DNA of 64,000 nucleotides from Oasisia sp. SBJ-2009 (taxonomy: Eukaryota; Annelida; Polychaeta; Sabellida; Siboglinidae). The stretch covers positions 29,240,733 to 29,304,732 of the forward strand of contig OZ024861.1 of assembly GCA_964017155.1 (NCBI GenBank). Reading direction: 5' to 3'. Below the pieces are notes generated by a model that saw nothing but the letters and a program-made list of their open reading frames with translations, was not told the DNA's origin and did not search any database. A program made the position numbers and the translations under genes. Of the stretch, positions 34,514 through 46,808 are shown piece after piece (position 1 is the stretch's first letter; each line of letters begins with the position of its first letter).

Positions 34514-36067
34514 AGTTTGTAGTGTTAATGGGGTATGTTTTGTTAATCACTAACGACCATGACAATTATGTCTACATCACTACTCCTACTACACAGTTTC
34601 CTGCTCGTGCCAGTGTTGATGCTCCATTTAAGGCGTGCTTTGAGTGAGTGAATGAAACTTTATTCAGCAACAACATATTAATTATAACATATAATACAAT
34701 AAATACTACAATATAACAACATAATAAAATACAGTTGCACACAGTATAGTGGGCTGCTGTTGAAACGACATAGCAGAAGTCATGTGACTTATAAAGCACT
34801 ACGCCCTTCTCAAACTAAATCACTTTACAAATAATGCTCATGAATATTGTGTACCATCCATCAGACTTTTTGGGCAAGAAAAACACCTAGCATCTAGCTG
34901 GTGATCATGTCACAGATTCAGTAGGGAAAAGAAAGAAAATGGGCAATAAACAGAGTAATACAGTGGCAGTCTATGACAGATGGATTGATTTAAAAGTGTA
35001 ATTTAATCATACCCGTTGCAGGAAGCTCATAATTATTCCTATACACACAGTTGTGTATCTTTTTGCGCCTATCGGATCAAGTTATACATAAAATGCTAGA
35101 AATATGTGACAGAGAGAGAGAGTGTATAGCAGAAAATAATACGTTTTGATGGAGCACATCGCAAATGTTCATTGGCTGACCAAGAACTGGTTTAGCCTAA
35201 ATGGTTGAAACATACAAGATTGATGTTTTTGTACAAAATGCTAATGCCAATGCAAAAAGCTGAATTTGTCAGCAACATCTAGTACTTTTTAGTTGCTTTG
35301 ATGACAAACTGAATACACCTGCACAGATAACGATTCTAATTATATAGCCTAATGACAAGTTCATGAAATACATTGACCGCCTTATGCTAAATGAATACGC
35401 ATGTGGTAATACAACTGCAAATAAACTAAATCAGATGGTTCCTCAGCCTTATGTGGTAAGACAAGCAACCAGACTGTCAATGCCAAGTCATGTGCTCACG
35501 AAACCTGTCTTAATTACGAACCTATTCTACTGGCAGAACTTTCATCCAGTCTGTGCTCCACGTCTGAAATGAACTGCCAGATAATGTAGTTGGGGAGATC
35601 TGTGTCAATGCTGCTCAGTCCGCCAAGAGTCGCATACAACAACATCGTCTTTCTGCATCCTGAAGTAACAGAGGGTTCTTCTAACAGTTTCTAAGCTGCT
35701 GTGAACAACTGATTGGCCCATTATGACTACTGGTGCAGTGTACATGCATATACCATAAATTCACTAATATCTTGCCTATATGTGTGTGTGACCTGGTCAT
35801 ATTAAAAATGGTATTTTCTGCCATAGCACTGCAAAACAATACAAACGTCAGTAACATTCTACAAGTTATTCACCTTTTAATTTATATATCATGCTAAAAT
35901 TGTAATAAAATAAGTGACAGTGTGTATAGATGCATGTAAAAAAAGCCACCTCTGCATTTAGATGATCCCCATACATGGTTGTGCATAAGAAAATGCTACA
36001 TCTACTAAATATGGAGATATGGTACAAACAAACATCCTCATACATACGGAGCATCAAAAGACAACTC
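34514..36067. other. USP47 intron with a LINE-like 3' end near 34640
   Basis: At about 34638-34662 GAGTGAATGAAACTTTATTC, read on the minus strand, gives an AATAAAGTTTCATTCACTC end typical of LINE 3' tails. The remainder is AT-rich intron. A plus frame at 35363-35572 has no recognised content. Confidence 0.45.
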
Positions 36068-36484
36068 AAGTTACATTCACTTGTGAACTGGGCCAGTGGT
36101 GCTTTGAATTGGAGCAGTTCTACAGCTTCTACAATGTCATGTCACCTGTGGACAATCTGTCATGTGTACTTGGTGTAGACACGAGGACACAACAGGACTG
36201 TGTCATCAAGTGTGGCACAGTGTGGTACATGACAGATTGTCCACAGGGAACACGCCCATAGGTCCGGGCTTTATGCAGGATAATGTATATGCCAGTCACA
36301 CATTTTGTTTTGGTAGACATCCTAGCAAACATGGACCCGTGATCCAAAATGGGTTTTACCCATCCAAATGGTGGGTGGGCAGGTCTCTGCATAAAGCTAT
36401 GCTGTAGACGCCTTAAAACAATGTCAATACCTACTGCTCCATTTCCAATGCTCCACTGCCCCAGTTCACAAGGAAGTGTAACTT
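36068..36484. mobile_element. Foldback element with nested inverted repeats, in USP47 intron
   Basis: The outer arms 36068-36116 and 36435-36484 are inverted copies sharing CTTGTGAACTGGG(C/G)CAGTGG and AAGTTACA. An inner perfect pair, CCTGTGGACAATCTGTCATGT at 36145-36165 and its complement at 36227-36247, is nested inside. Short frames on both strands across it are by-products of the symmetry. At 36342-36401 there is a segment that recurs at 37970-38030. Likely a non-autonomous DNA transposon. Confidence 0.65.
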
Positions 36485-37218
36485 CAGCTGTGGCTTAGCG
36501 CTCCATATTTACGACGATTTTTTTTAATGATTGTAGTGCTCCATTACCATGTAATATGTTTCATTTTGCCCTCTCCTTTCACCCAAGATTGCATCAGTCA
36601 AACAGACATGTTGATATTAAATCCATCATTTAGCAAATGCAGCTCACGTTTTGAAAAACAACAGCATAGTTCTAACGTCTATTGTTGGATGTCTGAGTAA
36701 TTTTAATTTAACGTACATTGGTGATTTTAAATACAAGTAGTGTGTAGAGTGTCCACAAATGGTTGGTCTGTAAGTATACCACTGGTGATACTATCTGTCA
36801 CACCAAAATGCATGCATGTCCATGCATGCGTGCACATAGTGTAGTGTGATGTCACATGGTGGACTGATATCACAACAGAAAATGCGAGCTGCCACTTTGA
36901 AGCATGGTCGGTTGAGCAATTTCATTCCTGCCACGTTTCTTTTCTTCAGAGAGCCGTATAACATTAGTGACTACCTGGGCTATTGACGCTGCTGGATTAT
37001 ATTTGAATAAGTAGTCTTATTGCAGTAATTGCAACCTGGTCAGAACTGCCCAGATAAGTCTGCTTGGCGTTCAAATGAACAAATCTACTTTGGTGGAAAT
37101 GTAATGGACTGTATTATGAATGTTCCTATGTGTTGCTGAGTGTACTGATATTTGGACAATTGAATTACACAACTGTAGTCTTAGTGTAATGTTGTGTTTT
37201 CGCCGTAACTTAACACAG
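36485..37218. other. USP47 intron, nothing recognised
   Basis: AT-rich intron with no repeat or coding signal. It ends at the acceptor TTAACACAG (37210-37218), which lacks a long pyrimidine tract but has a T-rich run 20-30 bases upstream. Confidence 0.5.
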
Positions 37219-37887
37219 ATACCGATGTTGAAAACAAGCAGCCGTCTGTTTTAGAGTCCGAACACGAGTTGCGCTGGACACCACCAGGTGACTCTGCACG
37301 CGCGTCAGACAGCGTCGCGACGACCGACGCAACACGCGACACCGACACGACCGTCGGCCAATCGGAACTGTGCAGCCTGTCGAGTGACCTCGACGATGAG
37401 GGCATCGGCGAGAGCGATTCCGACGTACGGACACGACCGTGTCACGGTAGTGACGCTGTGCTGGCGGCCGATGTCGGCTGTGGGCCGTTGCATCTGCACT
37501 CGACGAACACGAATGACATCCACAGCTACATCAGTGAGTCGATACACCGACAGAACCTGGCCGATGCACGTGACTTGGCCGGGGCTGAACCTGGGTCAAA
37601 GTTGAGCGTCGTCGATGACGTCACCGCGGGTGGGGACGCCGCCCAGACGGAGCTCGAGGGGAGTATCCATAACGGAGGCACGAGCAGCTCAGGGGGCAGC
37701 AGTAGCACGCTGGTGGACTGCGGCAAGGACCCAGCAGGTGGCGCCAGTGACGAGGACGTCGCGAAGTTGCCATGCGAGAATTGGGAGCTGGAGGACAGCG
37801 GGAAGGAATCGGCGGAGAATAGCGATGAGGAGTATCGACGCTACTTCCGGGCCACGCTCACGAAGACTACCGACCCAGCAGAGAGGG
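37219..37887 (+). CDS. USP47: USP47-like deubiquitinase, large acidic linker exon
   Basis: This 669-bp exon, phase 1 to phase 1, encodes 222 complete codons and is bounded by TTAACACAG| and |GTAAGT. The protein is low-complexity, acidic and serine-rich (SSDLDDEGIGESDSD, SSSGGSSSTL, ENSDEEYRR), so it is probably disordered. USP47 has a comparable Ser/Asp-rich linker between its ubiquitin-like segments. The stretch W-E-L-E-D-S-G...EEYRRYFRAT resembles the end of that linker in the human protein (WDTAEEDSG...YMYFKAE). The exon is markedly richer in GC and CpG than the surrounding intron. Continuation would need an exon starting with two bases of a split Gly codon; I could not find it downstream. 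The TTG at 37269 is internal, not a start. Confidence 0.78.
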
Positions 37888-37915
37888 GTAAGTTGGCTTT
37901 GTAGTGTGTTCATGT

Positions 37916-38895
37916 AGTGTCAGTGTGGACACTGTTTCACTGGGATGTATTGTCCCAGTGTGGAGACACATCCGCAATGGTTTTTACCCATCCAAATGAC
38001 GGATGGACGAGTTTCTGCATAAAGCTATGGTGTGGAGACTGTTTCACTGTGGTGATGTATTGTCACAGTGTGGAGATTGTTTCACTGTGGTGATGTATTG
38101 TCACAGTGTGGAGACTGTTTCACTGTGATGATGTAATGTCACAGTGTGGAGACTGTTTCACTGTGATGATGTAATGTCACAGTGTGGAGACTGTTTCACT
38201 GTGATGATCTAATGTCACAGTGTGGAGCCTGTTTCACTGTGATGATCTAATGTCACAGTGTGGAGACTGTTTCACTGTGATGATGTAATGTCACAGTGTG
38301 GAGACTGTTTCACTGTGATGATGTAATGTCACAGTGTGGAGACTGTTTCACTGTGATGATCTAATGTCACAGTGTGGAGCCTGTTTCACTGTGATGATCT
38401 AATGTCACAGTGTGGAGACTGTTTCACTGTGATGATGTATTGTCACAGTGTGGAGACTGTTTCACTGTGATGATCTAATGTCAGTGTGGAGACTGTTTCA
38501 CTGCGATAATGTATTGTCACAGTGTGGAGACTGTTTCACTGTGATAATGTATTGTCACAGTGTGGAGACCGTTTCACTGTGATAATGTATTGTCACAGTG
38601 TGGAGACCGTTTCACTGCGATAATGTATTGTCACAGTGTGGAGACTGTTTCACTGCGATAATGTATTGTCACAGTGTGGAGACTGTTTCACTGCGATAAT
38701 GTATTGTCACAGTGTGGAGACTGTTTCACTGCGATAATGTATTGTCACAGTGTGGAGACTGTTTCACTGCGATAATGTATTGTCACAGTGTGGAGACTGT
38801 TTCACTGTGATAATGTATTGTCACAGTGTGGAGACTGTTTCACTGCGATAATGTATTGTCACAGTGTGGAGACCGTTTCACTGTGATAATGTATT
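37916..38895. repeat. 38-bp minisatellite just past the USP47 exon donor
   Basis: About 23 units of 38 bp containing TGTCACAGTGTGGAGACTG and TTTCACTGTGATAATGTAT, beginning some 30 bp after the donor at 37888. Left units have GATGATGTA(A/T)TG, right units GATAATGTATTG, so two subfamilies exist. The first unit is interrupted at 37970-38030 by a 60-bp segment also present at 36342-36401. Every unit ends a T-rich stretch with CACAG, which could act as a cryptic 3' splice site. Confidence 0.93.
37970..38030 (+). repeat. Second copy of a dispersed 60-bp segment
   Basis: This is a direct copy of 36342-36401: both have TTTTACCCATCCAAATG, then GAGTTTCTGCATAAAGCTATG (with GGTCTCTGC in the other). Here it splits the first unit of the 38-bp array, which implies insertion or template switching after the array founder existed. 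Confidence 0.7.
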
Positions 38896-40639
38896 ATCAC
38901 TGTTAAAGATCGCCCGGGACTGATTTTGCTGCGGAACAGCCAATCATATCGAATACAGGGAAAATGTTCGAATATTTGAAATTTTGTAATATTCGTCCCA
39001 TCCTTAGTTTGTGCATGTATATGCGCGTGTATGTAAGGCATGTTTTTCGTAATTGATATTAATAAGTTTTTTTTCACTAAAACCTACTTTTTAAATTTAT
39101 TTTGCACAAGTTAAATGGAATGTCTCAGAAGTAGGGTATTGATTGCAATCACAAATGTTACCTTAAACAAGCAATTTGTATTTGTCATTAAAATTCCAAT
39201 TAGATTAACAACTGCTCATACATGATGTAAATCAAATGCATACATGTAATATGTGAACATTACTAATACTCAATTAGGGGATATATTGTTCTTGACATCA
39301 TAATATTATTTTTTTGGGATTTTGAAGATAAGTATGAATTGTAGCCAGGCAAGCACAACGTGAAGATAGCTTGCCCTGTGGCAAGTATCGACAGTGCTAA
39401 ATGTCAAGCCCTACATTGTTACAGTTTGAGTAGATATGTTTAGAAAATGTACTAAGCTGTACTTGCAATTTGCAAATGTGTTTTTGTTAGAGACTGCCTC
39501 TAGTCTAGACTACCTGGTAGTGCTTATACATACATTTATGTTGATAACATTATTGTGTCTGCCTAGTGCTAAAGAAAGCAGTGCAATGCAGTGAATAGTC
39601 TGTGGTAAACAGTCTGATTAAACTTTTTGTTAATACGAAGAATTGCACAAAAGCACCAAAACGCAGGCTAATTTATCATTTTTATCTGCGTCATCTGAAT
39701 AGTTCAGAGTTACAAATGGTAGTTGGAAGCAGAAATAACGGGGAAAGAACAGCGACTCGAGAAAAAACTGACATGAACCTTTTGATATGCGGTAGTTTTA
39801 TTACATGACAATAGCTTTACCTGTCCATGTTTTGATATGTGAGGTATTTTGCATGCAACAATGATTATGCAATGACACTCTTAAGCGTCACTGATTACGA
39901 CAGCTCAGAGTTTGATGAGCTTGCATGGAGGTTGTAAATATAGAAATCAACCAGACAAATTAGGGTTGAAAGTTACCTAACTGCCTAATCAGACACAATA
40001 TTTCTGCTGTTTCAATGCTTGCACATCTAGGTGACTGAACACAAAAAGTTATCTCATAAATACATAATGAAATGCATTATGTAAAATTATTAGTGTAAAT
40101 ATTTTGGTTGCTATAAACAGTATTTTTGAATGATTTTTAATGATTCATATGCAAGATTAGCTGTGGTTGTTAGATGAAGGTTACATATATACCAGGGTAG
40201 CCATTCACTGGCCAATAGTTGTGTCAGTAAAATAGCCGTCAAAGGCATGTTTTCATTGCATATACACGTAATATTATTTTTTTGTGCTAAATCCAAAGTT
40301 ACATTTAGCAATGCTGATGACGGAAGCATGTGCATGATAGTTTACACTTAATCAGTTGACATCTTTGACATCTTTATGTTGTGCTGGAAAGATGCATTTC
40401 CCACGTAACTATCTATTTTTCTGATTAATTCCCCAAATTGTACATATTAGGCATCTTGAAAAAGCCACGAATTGGAGATTACTGTAATTAAGCTAACTTA
40501 TGGTATGTTTGCGGTTGTTGCGTGACATTTGTTCTCTTAGACAGGCCTTTGTGCGTATTTGAAAAAAATCCAGTCCAAATGTACAGAGAATGAATAATGT
40601 AAAGTTTTCTTAGTCCATTAGGCCAACCATTATAACATA
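38896..40639. other. Non-coding stretch, nothing recognised
   Basis: Read for the next USP47 exon without success. Two short frames (39602-39808 plus, 40111-40335 minus) are not recognised. Possibly intron. Confidence 0.4.
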
Positions 40640-43600
40640 ATTCACCCGGCCCTCACCCCACCCTTCACCTGGCCCTCACCGCACCCTTCACCTGGCCCTC
40701 ACCCCACCCTTCACCTGGCCCTCACCCCACCCTTCACTTGGCCCTCACCCTACCCTTCACCTGGCCCTCACCCACCCTTCATCTGGCCCTCACCCCACCC
40801 TTCACCTGGCCCTCACCCTACCCTTCACCTGGCCCTCACCCACCCTTCACCTGGCCCTCACCCTACCCTTCACCTGGCCCTCACCCCACCCTTCACTTGG
40901 CCCTCACCCCACCCTTCACTTGGCCCTCACCCACCCTTCACCTGGCCCTCACTCCACCCTTCACTTGGCCCTCACCCCACCCTTCACCTGGCCCTCACCC
41001 ACCCTTCACCTGGCCCTCACCCCACCCTTCACCTGGCCCTCACCCCACCCTTCACCTGGCCCTCACCCCACCCTTCACCTGGCCCTCACCCCACCCTTCA
41101 CCTGGCCCTCACCCCACCCTTCACCTGGCCCTCACCCGACCTTCACCTGGCCGTGACCCTACCCTTCACCTGGCCCTCCCTCACCCCACCCTTCACCTGG
41201 CACTCACCCCACCCTTCACCTCACCCCACCCTTCACCTGGCCCTCACCCCACCTTCACCTGGCCCTCCCTCACCCCACCCTTCACCTGGCCCTCACCCTA
41301 CCCTTCACCTGGCCCTCACCCCACCCTTCACCTGGCCCTCACCCCACCTTCACCTGGCCCTCACCCCACCCTTCACCTGGCCCTCACACCACCCTTCACC
41401 TGGCCCTCACCCCACCTTCACCTGGCCCTCCCTCACCCCACCCTTCACCTGACCCTCACCCCACCCTTCACCTGACCCTCACCCCACCCTTCACCTGGCC
41501 CTCACCCTACCCTTCAGCTGGCCCTCACCCCACCCTTCACCTGGCCCTCACCCCGCCTTCACCTGGCCCTCACCCCACCCTTCACCTGGCCCTCACACCA
41601 CCCTTCACCTGGCCCTCACCCCACCTTCACCTGGCCCTCCCTCATCCCACCCTTCACCTGACCCTCACCCTACCCTTCACCTGGCCCTCCCTCACCCCAC
41701 CCTTCACCTGGCCCTCCCTCACCCCACCCTTCACCTGGCCCTCACCCCACCTTCACCTGGCCCTCACCCCACCCTTCACTTGGCCCTCTCACCCCACCCT
41801 TCACCTGGCCCTCACCCCACCCTTAACCTGGCCCTCACCCCACCCTTCACCTGGCCCTCACCCCACCTTCACCTGGCCCTCACCCCACCCTTCACCTGTC
41901 ACCCCACCCTTCACCTGGCCCTCACCCCACCCTTCACCTGGCCCTCACCCCACCCTCCACCTGGCCCACACCCCACCCTTCACCTGGCCCTCAACCCACC
42001 CTTCACCTGGCCCTAACCCCACCCTTCACCCCACCCTTCACCTGGCCCTCACCCCTCCCTCCACCTGGCCCTCACCCCTCCCTCCACCTGACCCTCACCC
42101 CACCCTCCACCTGACCCTCACCCCACCCTCCACCTGACCCTCACCCCACCCTTCACCTGACCCTCACCCCACCCTCCACCTGGCCCTTACCCCACCCTTC
42201 ACCTGGCCCTCACCCCACCGTCCACCTGGCCCTCACCCCACCCTTCACCTGACCCTCACCCCACCCTCCACCTGGCCCTCACCCCACCCTTCACCTGGCC
42301 CTCACCCCACCGTCCACCTGGCCCTCACCCACCCTTCACATGGCCCTCACCCCACCCTTCACCTGACCCTCACCCACCCACCACCAGGCCCTCACCCCAC
42401 CTCCACCTGGCCCTCACCCCACCCTCCACCTGGCCCTTACCCCACCTCCACCTGGCCCTCACCCCACCCTTCACCTGGCCCTCACCCCACCCTTCACCTG
42501 ACCCTCACCCCACCCTCCACCTGGCCCTCACCCCACCCTTCACCTGGCCCTCACCCCACCCTTCACCTGGCCCTCACCCCACCTCCACCTGGCCCTCACG
42601 CCACCCTTCACCTGGCCCTCACCCCACCTTCACCTGGCCCTCACCCCACCTTCACCTGACCCTCACCCCACCCTCCACCTGGCCCTCACACCACCCTCCA
42701 CCTGGCCCTCACCCCAACCTTCACCTGGCCCTCACCCCACCCTTCACCTGGCCCTCACCCCACCCTTCACCTGGCCCTCACCCCACCTCCACCTGGCCCT
42801 CACCCCACCTCCACCTGGCCCTCACCCCACCCTTCACCTGGCCCTCCCTTATCCCACCCTCCACCTGGCCTCACCCCACCCTTCATCTGGCCCTCCCTCA
42901 TCCCACCCTCCACCTGGCCCTCACCGCACCCTTCACCTGTCCCTCACCCACCCTTCACCTGGCCCTCACACCACCCTCCACCTGGCCCTCACCCCAACCT
43001 TCACCTGGCCCTCACCCCACCCTTCACCTGGCCCTCACCCCACCCTTCACCTGGCCCTCACCCCACCTCCACCTGGCCCTCACCCCACCTCCACCTGGCC
43101 CTCACCCCACCCTTCACCTGGCCCTCCCTTATCCCACCCTCCACCTGGCCTCACCCCACCCTTCATCTGGCCCTCCCTCATCCCACCCTCCACCTGGCCC
43201 TCACCGCACCCTTCACCTGTCCCTCACCCACCCTTCACCTGGCCCTCACCCCACCCTCCACCTGTCCCTCACCCACCCTTCACCTGACCCTCACCCCACC
43301 CTTCACCTGACCCTCACCCCACCCTCCACCTGGCCCTCACCCCACCCTTCACCTGGCCCTCACCCCACCCCCACCTGGCCCTCACCCCACCCTTCACCTG
43401 GCCCTCACCCCACCCTTCACCTGACCCTCACCCCACCCTCCACCTGGCCCTCACCCCACCCTTCACCTGGCCCTCACCCCACCTCCACCTGGCCCTCACC
43501 CCACCCTTCACCTGGCCCTCACCCCACCTCCACCTGGCCCTCACGCCACCCTTCACCTGGCCCTCACCCCACCTTCACCTGGCCCTCACCCCACCTTCAC

Positions 43601-45893
43601 CTGACCCTCACCCCACCCTCCACCTGGCCCTCACACCACCCTCCACCTGGCCCTCACCCCAACCTTCACCTGGCCCTCACCCCACCCTTCACCTGGCCCT
43701 CACCCCACCCTTCACCTGGCCCTCACCCCACCTCCACCTGGCCCTCACCCCACCTCCACCTGGCCCTCACCCCACCCTTCACCTGGCCCTCCCTTATCCC
43801 ACCCTCCACCTGGCCCTCACCCCACCCTTCATCTGGCCCTCCCTCATCCCACCCTCCACCTGGCCCTCACCGCACCCTTCACCTGTCCCTCACCCACCCT
43901 TCACCTGGCCCTCACCCCACCCTCCACCTGTCCATCACCCACCCTTCACCTGACCCTCACCCCACCCTTCACCTGACCCTCACCCCACCCTCCACCTGGC
44001 CCTCACCCCACCCTTCACCTGGCCCTCACCCCACCCCCACCTGGCCCTCACCCCACCCTTCACCTGGCCCTCACCCCACCCTTCACCTGACCCTCACCCC
44101 ACCCTCCACCTGGCCCTCACCCCACCCTTCACCTGGCCCTCACCCCACCTCCACCTGGCCCTCACCCCACCCTTCACCTGGCCCTCACCCCACCTCCACC
44201 TGGCCGTCACGCCACCCTTCACCTGGCCCTCACCCCACCTTCACCTGGCCCTCACCCCACCTTCACCTGACCCTCACCCACCCTCCACCTGGCCCTCACC
44301 CCACCCTCCACCTGGCCCTCACCCCAACCTTCACCTGGCCCTCACCCCACCCTTCACCTGGCCCTCACCCCACCCTTCACCTGGCCCTCACCCCACCTCC
44401 ACCTGGCCCTCACCCCACCTCCACCTGGCCCTCACCCCACCCTTCACCTGGCCCTCCCTTATCCCACCCTCCACCTGGCCCTCACCCCACCCTTCATCTT
44501 GCCCTCCCTCATCCCACCCTCCACCTGGCCCTCACTGCACCCTTCACCTGTCCCTCACCCACCCTTCACCTGGCCCTCACCCCACCCTCCACCTGTCCCT
44601 CACCCACCCTTCACCTGGCCCTCACCCCACCCTTCACCTGACCCTCACCCCACCCTCCACCTGGCCCTCAGCCCACCCTTCACATGGCCCTCAGCCCACC
44701 CTTCAACTGACCCTCACCCCACCCTTCACCTGACCCTCACCCCACCCTCCACCTGGCCCTCACCCCACCCTCCACCTGGCCCTCACCCCACCCCCACCTG
44801 GCCCTCACCCCACCCTTCACCTGGCCCTCACCCCACCTTCACCTGGCCCTCACCCCACCCTTCACCTGGCCCTCACCCCACCCTTCACCTGGCCCTCACC
44901 CCACCTCCACCTGGCCCTCACCCCACCCTCCACCTGGCCCTCACCCCACCCTTCACCTGGCCCTCACCCCACCCTCCACCTGGCCCTCACCCCACCTTCA
45001 TCTGGCCCTCACCCCACCCTTCACCTGGCCCTCACCCCACCTCCACCTGGCCCTCACCCCACCGTCCACCTGGCCCTCACCCCACCCTTCACCTGGCCCT
45101 CACCAAACCCTCCACCTGGCCCTCACCCCACCTCCACCTGGCCCTCACCCCACCCTTCACCTGGCCCTCACCAAACCCTTCACCTGGCCCTCACCCCACC
45201 TCCACCTGGTCCTCACCCCACCTCCACCTGGCCCTCACCCCACCCTTCTCCTGGCCCTCCCTCATCCCACCCTCCACCTGGCCCTCACCCCACCCTTCAC
45301 CTGGCCCTCCCTCATCCCACCCTCCACCTGGCCCTCACCCCACCCTTCACCTGGCCATCACCCCACCCTCCACCTGTCCCTCACCCACCCTTCACCTGGC
45401 CCTCACCCCACCCTCCACCTGACCCTCACCCCACCCTTCACATGGCCCTCAGCCCACCTCCACCTGGCCCTCACCCCACCCTTCACCTGGCCCTCACCCC
45501 ACCTCCACCTGGCCCTCACCCCATCCTTCACCTGGCCCTCACCCCACCTTCACCTGGCCCTCACCCCACCCTTCACCTGGCCCTCACCCCACCTCCACCT
45601 GGCCCTCACCCCACCTCCACCTGGCCCTCACCCCACCCTTCACCTGGCCCTCACCCAGCCCTCCACTTGGCCCTCACCCTACCCTTCACCTGGCCCTCAC
45701 CCCACCCTTCACCTGGCCCTCACCCCACCCTTCACCTGGCCCTCACCCCACCTACACCTGGCCCTCACCCCACCCTTCACCTGGCCCTCACCCCACCCTT
45801 CACCTGGCCCTCACCCCACCTCCACCTGGCCCTCACCTCACCCTTCACCTGGCCCTCCCTCATCCCACCCTCCACCTGGCCCTCACCCAGTCC
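40640..45893. repeat. 5.25-kb satellite, 23-bp unit with 665-bp higher-order repeat
   Basis: Roughly 225 copies of a 23-bp unit, CCCTCACCCCACCCTTCACC plus TGG. Variants are CTCCACC for CTTCACC and 22- or 27-bp units. A marker block (CTCACACCACCCTCCACC followed by CCCCAACCTTCACC) begins at 42681, 42961, 43626 and 44291, the last with CTCACCCC in place of CTCACACC. The last two intervals are exactly 665 bp (about 29 units), showing higher-order repeats. The plus strand is almost free of G runs; the minus strand carries GGG/GGGG triplets in every unit. Long Pro/His/Thr/Leu frames across it are artefacts. Confidence 0.97.
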
Positions 45894-46344
45894 GGGAGTC
45901 AGAAGCCATTTTGAAGGTGGACCATGCATGAGGGTCTGCACGATTTTGTTTGCATTTTCGTGACCTATACCTCTGGGTCAATAATCCTGGCACCCTTGAG
46001 CGTTTTTGTATAAACCTATTAATTAATCTATGCCATTGAAATGTACAGGAGCCTAACGTTTTCCTGAATATCTTGAACTAGTGGAGTTGCTTATGGGAAT
46101 GATTGTGATGTGCTGGAGCAACGTTTCGAAATTTGGCACAATTGCACCTTAGCATCGCACCATTTTTGAGAGGAATTACCCGATTTTTAAAGTCAAAGCC
46201 AGGTCAAGGTCAACAGCTAATAATGTTATATTCCTTATTACCAATGAGGTACCACAATAACAAATTCAATCGAGGGCGCTCTAACGCAATTGGGGTCTTT
46301 GTACCGTCATTTACGTATTCTTGACGTGCTTAAAATGTGGCAGG
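45894..46344. other. Unique-looking flank of the satellite, nothing recognised
   Basis: No gene. Near 46190-46215 the sequence AAAGTCAAAGCCAGGTCAAG has tandem nuclear-receptor-like half sites (AGGTCA), but such motifs are common in dispersed repeats. Confidence 0.35.
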
Positions 46345-46808
46345 ATTTTGCGGAACGTTTTGCGGAACGCTTGTTTAAATCATCCTACAATCAGCTGCCA
46401 GAAAGGATGTTTAAAACACATAGTTAAATATTGATATCATATAACATGTCCGTCAGTATGACAGCATAATGTCTACAGTAATGTACAATTACAGTTGATG
46501 AAACGTCGCCGGATGTTTGATCGAATTCAGTACCAAGATGGGATTGTTTTGGCTGTTCTGTCTATTGACCACACACACGGCATGCTGTTCTGTTTATTGA
46601 CCACACATATGGTATGCCCACACATATAAACTACCGCTGGCTACGCGCCTGCACAGTCAATAGATTACCCTTCATATATACGAAAAGGATGATTTAAACA
46701 AGCGTTCAGCAAAACATGAAAACAAATCCACATTAGTCGCTAGAGGCGCTGATACGCGACTAGGGTCTAGTTGCGTATCAGAGCCACTAGCGACTAATGT
46801 GGATTTGT
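46345..46808. mobile_element. Foldback element ending in a near-perfect 41-bp-arm hairpin
   Basis: Arms 46722-46762 and 46768-46808 are inverted copies with three mismatches over 41 bp and a 5-base loop (GGGTC). Further out, GTTTTGCGGAACGCTTG at 46358-46374, continuing TTTAAATCATCCT to 46387, is inverted at 46687-46717. A 32-bp direct duplication (TGTTCTGTCTATTGACCACA type) lies at about 46553-46617. There is no coding capacity. The overall structure fits a non-autonomous foldback transposon. Confidence 0.7.

Noticed and set aside
37288..37917. Alternative frames in the acidic USP47 exon
   Set aside because: Shadows caused by its high GC content; only the frame in phase with the flanking splice sites continues the gene model.
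40738..45963. Pro/His/Thr-rich frames of 99-307 codons
   Set aside because: 23-bp satellite with 69-bp frame period; no gene evidence.
46190..46215. Tandem AGGTCA nuclear-receptor-like sites
   Set aside because: A similar AAGGTCA-rich motif occurs near 47590; likely part of dispersed repeats, with no gene promoter nearby.
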